DNA of 64,000 nucleotides from Chloroflexota bacterium (GTDB lineage: Bacteria > Chloroflexota > Anaerolineae > Anaerolineales > UBA11579), in contig JACPVG010000029.1 in the NCBI GenBank assembly GCA_016191875.1, positions 208,237-272,236 on the forward strand, in the 5' to 3' direction. Positions 1 to 7,051 of this stretch are shown one piece after another (the first letter of the stretch is position 1; each line of letters begins with the position of its first letter). Position numbers and translations under genes: made by a program. The notes under the pieces were generated by a model, which searched no databases, had not been told where the DNA came from, and worked only from the letters and a program-made list of their open reading frames with translations.

Positions 1-1304
1 AGGAGCGTGTCCAGGGCGTCAATTTCAGCCAGCTCTTCCGCCTGTATGAGCGGTTTTGTGTCGAGTGAGCGATTGGCGACATGTACCCCCATGAGAACCA
101 GCACAGCCATGGCGGCCCAGCGACCCCAGGCTCCGCCTGACGTGAGACCCGATGAGCGGAAGAGCCCGAGCCAGCCGATGGCCGCGAAAAGAATGAGGAA
201 GATGTCAAAGTATATCAAGAACCGACGGTAGAAAAATAGTTTCAACCCGATGATGGCGGCGAGGACGAGCGTGGCGACCACCAGGCTTCTGCTCTGGCGC
301 GCCCTCAGCAACCCTGGGAGCCCAAGCGCAAGCAACGGCGCATTGAAATTGAAGTAGACGATAGTGTCCAGGTATTGGCCGGCGTTGGCCGTGCCGCCCA
401 GTTGTATCTCGCTCACCGAACGCAGGAAACGCGATGCCTGCCCGAAGATGTAAACGTCAACCCGGTCGTAGTTGGTAAGAAGCGTCAGGCCCAGAATGAT
501 GAACCCGTTGGCCGCGACCCACAGGCGCTCGCGCCAGGAGGTTTCACGAAAGCGCATGAGCCAGTGGAGCGCGTACGCCAGGCCAAAGAGCGCTAACGCC
601 AACTGATGCATCCCGGCAACCAGAGTGCCCAGGAGGATCAACCCCCAATTCAACCGGTTCGCGTCGTCGAGCGTGTGCAGGGCGAACACGAGGAAGATGA
701 TGCCAAAGGCGTTCTTATAGTAGTTCAGTTGGAAGAGATCAAACTGGGTAATTGAAACAGAGAACAACAGCGCGGCCACAATCCCTGCATCCTGCCCGAA
801 GAGTCTGCGGCCTTCCCGGTAGAGAACAAGCGCTGTGAGGGAAGTCACAAGAATGAAGATGGGGATATTGACGATGGTGAATCCGAAGATGGCGGTGAGG
901 CCGTGCATCAACAGGGTGAAGGGCAGCGGGTAAATGCCAGACCAGACCGCATCGTTGGGCCTCTCGAACAGAGCCTTGTACAGGCCGGGGTCGAAGCCCA
1001 ATGGGACCTGATTATCTATATAAGGTAATGACCGAATTGCCAGCGCGAACAGGAACGCACCGATGACCCAGACCCGGCTGAGTTGCGGCTGTTTGTCGGC
1101 AGTCTCTGTCAGTGCAAGGCCCAGTAGGCCAAGTATCAGGGCGATGAACCACAGGTTAAAGCTATCGGGAACCCCCAGACCGAAGGCGCGCAGGCCGTAG
1201 AGCACCAGAAAGACAATCCACAGGAGCCTATGGGTATCCTGAAGGGCGGGCCTGGCAGCCCGAAGCCATTGGGCCAGGGTGGCGCGGATCTCAATGGAAT
1301 TCAT
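1..1304 (-). CDS. Multi-pass membrane protein, GT39/ArnT-like glycosyltransferase (3' end outside window)
   Basis: The minus strand stays open from an ATG at 1304 to the window edge. The translation starts MNSIEIRATLAQWLRAARP and is followed by many hydrophobic segments separated by short polar loops. An early loop near residues 95-105 carries acidic residues in the context DNQVPLGFDPGLY, as in the first extracytoplasmic loop of GT-C glycosyltransferases that use lipid-linked sugar donors. The start lies 43 bases downstream of the stop of the preceding glycosyltransferase gene, so the two are probably co-transcribed. A role in envelope glycan or exopolysaccharide assembly is inferred. The C-terminus is missing, so family assignment stays tentative. 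Confidence 0.7.
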   Translation of the reverse strand, partial: MNSIEIRATLAQWLRAARPALQDTHRLLWIVFLVLYGLRAFGLGVPDSFNLWFIALILGLLGLALTETADKQPQLSRVWVIGAFLFALAIRSLPYIDNQVPLGFDPGLYKALFERPNDAVWSGIYPLPFTLLMHGLTAIFGFTIVNIPIFILVTSLTALVLYREGRRLFGQDAGIVAALLFSVSITQFDLFQLNYYKNAFGIIFLVFALHTLDDANRLNWGLILLGTLVAGMHQLALALFGLAYALHWLMRFRETSWRERLWVAANGFIILGLTLLTNYDRVDVYIFGQASRFLRSVSEIQLGGTANAGQYLDTIVYFNFNAPLLALGLPGLLRARQSRSLVVATLVLAAIIGLKLFFYRRFLIYFDIFLILFAAIGWLGLFRSSGLTSGGAWGRWAAMAVLVLMGVHVANRSLDTKPLIQAEELAEIDALDTL

Positions 1305-1347
1305 GGGGAGAGTTGCCGGGTTCGCGACTCTACGGGGAGTCGGACGT

Positions 1348-2577
1348 TCATGCGTGTGGGCGGTCAGGCGGGTGGAGCCCAGGTGAGTTGAAGCCTCCAA
1401 CTCCGCCTGAGAGTATATCGCGATACAACTGGCGGTAGACCTCTATGGAGTGAGACCAGCTGAAGGGCAGGCCGGCGGGGTCGACCCTGGGGCGGGGCTG
1501 GCGCAACAAGCGCGTGAGCATTTCGGCCGAATCGTAGATGGCGATGCCCGCTACAGTTTCTGCGAGCTCCCGGTGGGAAGGGGTGTCCGAGGCCAGCACC
1601 GGAATACCGCAGGCCAGGTATTCGAGAATCTTGAGGGGATGATTGTAGTCATAGACGATGTTGGAGGGGTAGTGGCAAAGCCCGTAATCGAAGCCGTTGA
1701 CCAGAGTTGGGACTTCACTGTGAGGCCGGTCTCCAAGAAAGTGGACGCGCTGGCTGATGCGCAGGTCTTCGCAAAGGCGTTCCAATTCCTCGCGTTGCTC
1801 GCCATCGCCTACGAAGGCCAGATTTACCCCCGGCGCGGAGCCCGATGCCGCGCCAAACCATCTGAGAAACCGGTCAAGCTCGCGGGCGCGAGTCAAGTTC
1901 CCGGTGTAGCCGATAAGGATGTCTTCCGGCGCGAGGCCGAGATCGGTTCTGAGAGTCGATGGCCGCGGTTGGAACGTATCTGTATCCACCGCCGAGCCGA
2001 GAATGGTCACCGGTGTGTCTCGACGGTACCCGTAATGGGCTGCGTAGTATTCGGCGAGCCCGCGGGTAACAAAGAGCAAGTGATCCGCGAATCGCAATAA
2101 GCTTCGCTCCTCGATTGTCAGGATGGCCTTCGTCGGGCGGTACCAGAGCTTATCGAGATGGCGCATGGCGAAGATCATCTCGATCCAGGGGCTGCGCACA
2201 TCGTAGAGAATCCTTACTTCGGGCGAAATGAGTCGCTTGAAAAGCGCTGCGGCCAACAGCGAGGAATTGGGGTAGAAGCAGTGCAGAAGGGCAATCGGCC
2301 GGTTTCTGTGTTCGCGGAGAAGAATCTGGAAACAACGAACTGTGAAACGCAGATTGTCTCGAACGCGATACAGCGAGCCGGAAACGTGGTGCTGCGTGTC
2401 CAGGGTTCCCAAGCGCTCCTGTATACCCTGTTCTGCTGCTCCGGTAATCGCGTTGAGCGAAAATTCGCCGACCGGGTCGAAGTACTTCAGGAAGTTCGTC
2501 AGGTAGATTGAGAGAGGTTGGCTGGCCCCCAGAGGTGAGTTCTGGAGGATGAAGACCCGGGGCGGGAAGGCTGGCAT
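1348..2577 (-). CDS. Glycosyltransferase family 4 (GT-B fold)
   Basis: About 409 residues. The N-terminal half opens with RVFILQNSP, a Rossmann-like strand. The C-terminal half has the GT4 donor-binding pattern: IGYTGNL, then FVGDGEQREELE, then HPLKILEYLACGIPVLASD, which contains the E-x7-E-type nucleotide-sugar motif. The enzyme should transfer a sugar from a nucleotide donor to a glycan or lipid acceptor at the inner face of the membrane; acceptor and sugar cannot be read. The ATG at 2577 (MPAFPPRV) is preferred because an upstream extension would run into the divergent promoter region of the next gene. It is followed closely by a membrane glycosyltransferase on the same strand. Confidence 0.85.
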   Translation of the reverse strand: MPAFPPRVFILQNSPLGASQPLSIYLTNFLKYFDPVGEFSLNAITGAAEQGIQERLGTLDTQHHVSGSLYRVRDNLRFTVRCFQILLREHRNRPIALLHCFYPNSSLLAAALFKRLISPEVRILYDVRSPWIEMIFAMRHLDKLWYRPTKAILTIEERSLLRFADHLLFVTRGLAEYYAAHYGYRRDTPVTILGSAVDTDTFQPRPSTLRTDLGLAPEDILIGYTGNLTRARELDRFLRWFGAASGSAPGVNLAFVGDGEQREELERLCEDLRISQRVHFLGDRPHSEVPTLVNGFDYGLCHYPSNIVYDYNHPLKILEYLACGIPVLASDTPSHRELAETVAGIAIYDSAEMLTRLLRQPRPRVDPAGLPFSWSHSIEVYRQLYRDILSGGVGGFNSPGLHPPDRPHA

Positions 2578-2645
2578 GGATGGATTATACGTGGTTTGCT
2601 CAGAGTGAAAAAATGCACTATACTGGCGTGGGAAAGGAGTGTTCA

Positions 2646-3164
2646 ATGCAAAAGAATGGGCAACTCGCAATTGCTCTGGCGTTGATTGTTATTGGCGCGC
2701 TCTTCCTTATGGCCAACCTCATGAATTTCGATGTCGGCCGGATCTTCTGGCCGACGGTTCTGGTAATGGCCGGCCTGGTTCTGATCCTTCGCCCGGTGTC
2801 ATTGGAAAAGACATTCAAGCCGTTTGGGTTGGAGCGATTCGGGGCGTGGGAGCCTGGCGATGCAGAATACGCCATGTTCGTGGGCGAAATCGACCTGGAC
2901 TTTGGACAGGCGACGCTGAAGGATGGCGTTACGAAACTCGGCGTAAAGGCGTTTGTGGCAGACACCGAACTGCGTATTCCGGCCGAGATCGGCGTGCGAT
3001 TGATGACCAGCGCTTTCGTGACCGATTCCAATATCAACGGAGATAAGATGGACCACATCTTTTCCGGCGTTTCACACAAGTCCGAGAACTATGACGCCGC
3101 GCCGAAGAAGCTGGATGTCGACCTCACAGGTTTTGTCGTAAGTCTGAAGCTGCGACACGGTTGA
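2646..3164 (+). CDS. LiaF-like membrane protein
   Basis: 172 residues. Two N-terminal membrane helices (about residues 6-25 and 33-50) are followed by a soluble beta-rich domain containing EIDLDFGQATL and a late VDLTGFVVSLKL strand. This is the layout of LiaF/YvqF-like proteins, which damp cell-envelope stress signalling in Firmicutes; no LiaRS pair is adjacent here, so the role is inferred only. The ATG at 2646 is chosen because AGGAG lies just upstream, and an earlier in-frame ATG would overlap the divergent glycosyltransferase promoter. It converges on another small membrane protein and shares a terminator with it. Confidence 0.7.
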   Translation: MQKNGQLAIALALIVIGALFLMANLMNFDVGRIFWPTVLVMAGLVLILRPVSLEKTFKPFGLERFGAWEPGDAEYAMFVGEIDLDFGQATLKDGVTKLGVKAFVADTELRIPAEIGVRLMTSAFVTDSNINGDKMDHIFSGVSHKSENYDAAPKKLDVDLTGFVVSLKLRHG

Positions 3165-3170
3165 AAAGCG

Positions 3171-3195
3171 AAGAGCGCCCGAGGGCGCTCTTTTT
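3171..3195. terminator. Bidirectional intrinsic terminator
   Basis: Stem AAGAGCGCCC paired with GGGCGCTCTT around a 2-base loop, followed by a T run on the plus strand and preceded by A-rich sequence for the minus strand. It lies between two convergent genes and can serve both. Confidence 0.85.
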
Positions 3196-3200
3196 CATTG

Positions 3201-3626
3201 TCAGGATCCCGATGACCTCGCCGTGAACAACAGGAAAATTCCTCCGGCGAGCAGAAGAATCGGCAGCATCAGGCCCCAACTCAAGTTGAATAGAAATGTG
3301 CAGGCGACTGCGATGAGCACGAGCCCCCAGAAGGCGCGGCTGCGGGCACCGGGGGTGAGTTGGGCCTTCTGGCGGTAGATACCCCAGGCTTGCGTTAGAT
3401 TGGAAATACCTGGCACCAGGATGAAGACCGCCCACCAGTTGTTCAGATGGATGAACCGAAAATTGGTGAAATTCTGAAACAGCATGAGTGTGCCCACGAC
3501 CAGCAGCACCAGCCCCCAAATCCATGTCTGGCTGCCGGACCAGCGCAATTCAAAACCTCTTTCTCCCTCCGCCTCATTCCGAGAGGGTTTCTCTTCTTTG
3601 TTGTAGCCCGAGTCTTGGTCGCTCAC
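3201..3626 (-). CDS. Small integral membrane protein, DUF5668-like
   Basis: 141 residues. A charged N-terminal tail of about 30 residues is followed by two pairs of hydrophobic segments (about 35-52, 60-78, 97-113 and 117-134) with the motif WGLVLLVVGTLMLFQNF, typical of DUF5668/LiaF N-terminal regions. The function is unknown. It shares membrane architecture with the LiaF-like protein encoded convergently, so the two may belong to the same envelope function. No catalytic residues are recognisable. Confidence 0.6.
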   Translation of the reverse strand: MSDQDSGYNKEEKPSRNEAEGERGFELRWSGSQTWIWGLVLLVVGTLMLFQNFTNFRFIHLNNWWAVFILVPGISNLTQAWGIYRQKAQLTPGARSRAFWGLVLIAVACTFLFNLSWGLMLPILLLAGGIFLLFTARSSGS

Positions 3627-3685
3627 AGTGGCCTCCAGTGGGGTTCTCTAGACAGATATACGTATTCAGCGGTTCATGGTCGCGT

Positions 3686-4879
3686 CTAAGGCTCCAGCGC
3701 TTGCAGCATCAATTCGAGGACCTTGATCTGATCGGGAATCAAGACGTAGGCACCGGAAACCGGAAGTCGGACGACCTGCACCATCCCCGGCTTTATCGCA
3801 TAGCGTTCTACCCGGGAGGTGTCTGATAATTGGGCGGCCAGTGGGATAAGCGGCAGCAGATCTTCTAACTGGATATCGGTAACCACATAGCGGTGATAGA
3901 GGTTATACAATTCGCTGGCGCGGTTCAGCCCATCCAGCGAGAGCAGGCGCTTGAAGATGGCTTCGAGGACGGCCTGCTGGCGTTCGGCGCGGTCGAAGTC
4001 GCTGCTGGTGGCGCGCGATTGTACATACCACTTTGCCGTCTTGCCGTTCATGGTGATCCAGCCTTCTCCAACCGAGTATTTCCCTCCGGCAAAGGAGGGG
4101 TCGGAGAGCGGCTTTGTCACATAGACTCGAATTCCCCCAAGGGTATCGATCACCTTAATGAATGCTTCCATGCCAATGTTCACGTGGTAATCCGGACGGA
4201 CGCCGAAGTTGTACTCAAATGCAGTCTTCAGGAGTTCGTAGCCGCCGGTGGGCTGGATGGCATTGATCTTCATCATCGAATAACCCGGTGCGTATACATA
4301 CAGATCGCGCGGGAAGCTCGTGACGCTGGCTGTACCGGCATCGGGGTTGAGGGTGAGCAACAGGATGGTATCCGTGCGGGCGCCTAATTTCCGGCGATAA
4401 TCGTTGCCCAACAGCAAGATATTTATCTGCCCATCCGGGAGGGGGATGATCCCGACCGGCGGAGGAATAGGGACGGAAGGCCAACTGCTGGGGCCGGGGT
4501 ATTTCCCCCATGTGACCGGAATCGTTTCGCCGCGCTGGTTGACGAGCAGCGGGAAGGGGGTTGGACTGCCGGCTGGCGTCTCGCTGGCGAAGAAGCGGGG
4601 CGGCTGGATGCCTAACAGGCGGCCGGCCGCGGTTGGAGAGGCTAACGCGCCCGACTCAGGCGTCGCCGTAACGAATTCGGCGTTTTGGGTTGGCAGGGGG
4701 ATATCCGGCGTGTTGGTTGCGCGCGAGCCTGGCAGGGAAGCGTTACCGACGGCCTGGAGTCCGAGGAACGCTACCAGAAGCAGGGCCAAACTGAGAAGAT
4801 AAAAGGCGTTTCTGAGCCGGCCCAGCGCCGACGACCCGGTCTTTCTCACAATTTCGAGTATAGCATTGGCGGTTGCCAT
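3686..4879 (-). CDS. LytR-CpsA-Psr (LCP) family ligase
   Basis: About 397 residues from the ATG at 4879 (MATANAILEI). An N-terminal membrane anchor lies at about 24-44, followed by a Pro/Thr/Ser-rich linker and an LCP domain from about residue 152. Family signatures are visible: INILLLGND, RTDT near 168-171 (Arg and Asp that bind the polyprenyl-pyrophosphate head group), and SFPRDLYV near 188-195. LCP enzymes transfer glycopolymers from lipid carriers to the cell wall or to proteins on the outer face of the membrane. A 19-bp inverted repeat lies about 130 bases upstream. The upstream in-frame extension would read through that palindrome and is rejected. Confidence 0.85.
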   Translation of the reverse strand: MATANAILEIVRKTGSSALGRLRNAFYLLSLALLLVAFLGLQAVGNASLPGSRATNTPDIPLPTQNAEFVTATPESGALASPTAAGRLLGIQPPRFFASETPAGSPTPFPLLVNQRGETIPVTWGKYPGPSSWPSVPIPPPVGIIPLPDGQINILLLGNDYRRKLGARTDTILLLTLNPDAGTASVTSFPRDLYVYAPGYSMMKINAIQPTGGYELLKTAFEYNFGVRPDYHVNIGMEAFIKVIDTLGGIRVYVTKPLSDPSFAGGKYSVGEGWITMNGKTAKWYVQSRATSSDFDRAERQQAVLEAIFKRLLSLDGLNRASELYNLYHRYVVTDIQLEDLLPLIPLAAQLSDTSRVERYAIKPGMVQVVRLPVSGAYVLIPDQIKVLELMLQALEP

Positions 4880-5006
4880 TTCGCCGGGCGACAATGGCCT
4901 TCTCAAAGTCGATTGACAAGAGAATCTCTTTGTGCTGCATTGGCCCAAAACAGCAGGATTTTGGGGGTTTTCATTGGTCAGGAAGGCCGGGAACGTAAAT
5001 GGCGTA

Positions 5007-5044
5007 GCGTAAGGGACAGGTTTATAAACCTGTCCCTTACGCTT
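5007..5044. repeat. Perfect 38-bp palindrome
   Basis: Two 19-base arms match perfectly with no spacer. The centre reads AGGTTTATAAACCT. It sits upstream of the LCP gene and has no T run, so it is not an ordinary terminator. Its AGGTTT/AAACCT centre recurs in another palindrome at 27095-27127. It could be a dispersed palindromic element or a dimeric operator. Confidence 0.8.
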
Positions 5045-5056
5045 TGAGAAAGCCAT

Positions 5057-5352
5057 GGATGGGCGACCAGGGAGTCTTTACACAGAACAGATGTTCAGAT
5101 ATACTGAGCAAACTGGAGACACGATGATCTTCCGCATTAACACCAGAGGGCAGTGTTATTATTTGAAGCGCGCGGCCGTTGGATCTTCGTCGCGCTTCGT
5201 TTACTGCTTCAGCTGTGAACTGTCGGCGGAGACGGTTGAATCGTTGCCCCCACAATTCGCGGTCGCCGAGACTCGAACAGGCCTGCCGATAATCCGACGG
5301 GTGGAACAGCCCCCGGACCCATTGTGCTATACCAACGTCAGGAGATGCCAGC
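5057..5352. other. Intergenic stretch, no supported gene
   Basis: Open frames on both strands here have no recognisable family, and none has a convincing ribosome binding site. A tRNA-like run of bases on the minus strand near 5250-5340 fails to form a T arm. I see no gene in it. Confidence 0.5.
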
Positions 5353-5559
5353 ATGTGCAGGAACATCCATCGGTTGAGATACATTGACCGGACGGCCACA
5401 CAAGAAGAGTATCTGGCGGCCGCCCGTCAGTATGTACGCAAGGTCAGTGGATTCCGCGAACCTTCCAGGGCCAACCACGAGGCCTTCGAGCGGGCGGTGG
5501 CGGAAATCGCCAGGTCAACACAAGAGCTGATGGATGGCCTGGTGGTGCGCGGCGTGTGA
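5353..5559 (+). CDS. DUF2277 domain-containing protein
   Basis: 68 residues. The start MCRNIHRL and the core KVSGFREPSRANHEAFERAV, with paired helices around ISG/VSG-FR-PS, match the DUF2277 family, whose members are usually 70-90 residues. AGGAG lies about 8 bases before the ATG. The function is unknown; the family is soluble and helical. It stands alone between the LCP gene and a TPR lipoprotein. The family recognition makes this short gene more credible than its length alone would. Confidence 0.8.
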   Translation: MCRNIHRLRYIDRTATQEEYLAAARQYVRKVSGFREPSRANHEAFERAVAEIARSTQELMDGLVVRGV

Positions 5560-5633
5560 GGCGTTCCTGTTGTCCTTCGGGATTTGCACAAAGGCGGCAT
5601 CTGGATTAGAGTCGGGGGAAAGGTGATAACGAA

Positions 5634-6929
5634 TTGGCAAGTGCGCAAATGCGGTCAAGAATAAGTCTTGGTGTTCTCTTTAGCATGCTCATCCTGGCGG
5701 CCTGCGCCGCAGTCCCTTCCGTCAACGCGCCCGGTTCTGCCGCGACCAGCCCAATCCCGGAAGACAATTCCCCTTCGATAGAACTGAAACCGGGCGATGG
5801 CGTTCAGGAGACTGAAGGCACGCCGCCCGCTCCGCTTCCGACGCCCACGCTTGAACCGACATCGACAAACATTGCACCTTCCGCCCAGGATTTCGTTGCC
5901 CTGGGCAATCAGGCCTACTACTCCGGACAACTTGACGTGGCGCTGGCGTATTACTCCCAGGCTCTGGCGATGGAGCCTGGCGATATCCGCGTGTATCTGG
6001 GGCTTGGGCAGATCTATATCGAGCAAGGAGATTACGACCAGGCCTGGGAAGCGTTGAACAGAGCGCTGGAAATCAACCCGCTTTCCGCAGAGGCCTATGA
6101 CCTGCGCGGCCAGTTGAGCTATGAACTGGGAAACCGCCAGCAGGCGCTCGAAGACTTCAGCAGGGCCATCGAAGTGAATCCTCTGTATGGCCTGGCGTAC
6201 CAGAACCGGGCTTTAGTGCAGCAGGAGCTTGGATTTCCTGAAGCGGCCATCATCGATTTGCAGGTGTACCTGGCCCTGGCGCCGGATGCGGCCGACCTGG
6301 AGATCGTAGAAGAACTGATGGCCCGCCTGCTTGACCAGACGCTGCCCTTCACAGCCGACCGCGAGGGGCGATTGTTTGCGGACGATTTCTCTGACTACAC
6401 CAGCGGCTGGTTGAATAACCCCGACCCCTTTGGCCTGGCCTCCTACAATTCGGGCGGGTACCGCATCAATATCCCTGTGGCGGAACGGGCCGTTTGGGGC
6501 ACCAACGATTTCTGGGCGCGGGACATCCGCATTGAGGTGGATGCCCGCAAGATCGGCGGATCGGACAACAACCTGATCGGCGTGATGTGCCGCTACCAGG
6601 ACATTGATAATTTCTATGTGTTTGTCATCAGCTCCGATGGCTATTATGGCGTGGGCAAGCGGGTGAATGGCGGTCCGCTGGAACCTACTTCGGCCGGGCA
6701 GTTGCAGTTCAGCCGCGAAGTGCGACAAGGCGATGCGCTCAATCATATCAGTGTAGAATGCATGGGCGACCAACTGCGGCTGTATGTGAACCACGATCTG
6801 CTGCTGACGGCAACGGATGCATCTATTCCTGCGGGGGCAGTGGGTCTCCTGGCGGCAACCTACGCTGTGCAGGGCACCGACATCATGTTCGACAATTTTG
6901 AAATCTACGAAACTCCCAAAGAACCCTGA
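5634..6929 (+). CDS. TPR lipoprotein with C-terminal jelly-roll (LamG/DUF1080-like) domain
   Basis: 431 residues from a TTG at 5634, preceded by AAAGGTGAT; an ATG at 5649 is the alternative start. A signal peptide ends in the lipobox LAAC with Cys24. A low-complexity Pro/Thr linker follows, then about four tetratricopeptide repeats (about 86-235) with typical A-Y-Y-x2-A-L and G-D-Y-x2-A spacing. The C-terminal domain (about 245-425) begins LFADDFSDYTSGW and contains RYQDIDNFYVF, the pattern of concanavalin-like domains annotated as 3-keto-disaccharide hydrolase or LamG. It is probably a surface lipoprotein that binds partners through the TPRs and possibly glycans through the jelly roll. No catalytic residues are assigned. 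Confidence 0.8.
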   Translation: MASAQMRSRISLGVLFSMLILAACAAVPSVNAPGSAATSPIPEDNSPSIELKPGDGVQETEGTPPAPLPTPTLEPTSTNIAPSAQDFVALGNQAYYSGQLDVALAYYSQALAMEPGDIRVYLGLGQIYIEQGDYDQAWEALNRALEINPLSAEAYDLRGQLSYELGNRQQALEDFSRAIEVNPLYGLAYQNRALVQQELGFPEAAIIDLQVYLALAPDAADLEIVEELMARLLDQTLPFTADREGRLFADDFSDYTSGWLNNPDPFGLASYNSGGYRINIPVAERAVWGTNDFWARDIRIEVDARKIGGSDNNLIGVMCRYQDIDNFYVFVISSDGYYGVGKRVNGGPLEPTSAGQLQFSREVRQGDALNHISVECMGDQLRLYVNHDLLLTATDASIPAGAVGLLAATYAVQGTDIMFDNFEIYETPKEP

Positions 6930-7051
6930 CCTTTGCTCTTGAGCTGGCAGGACGCTCTGGGGTGTCATAGCGCCGGGACCTGCTGTTCGACCGTTCCGGA
7001 AACGGCGGTCCGGGCTGACGTGGGGTATAGTACTCGTAGGAGGAAGATCCT

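Noticed and set aside
5230..5345. tRNA-like stretch on the minus strand (TTGGTATAGC ... TTCGAGTC)
   Set aside because: The D-arm-like and T-loop-like words are present, but the T stem does not pair and no acceptor stem forms.
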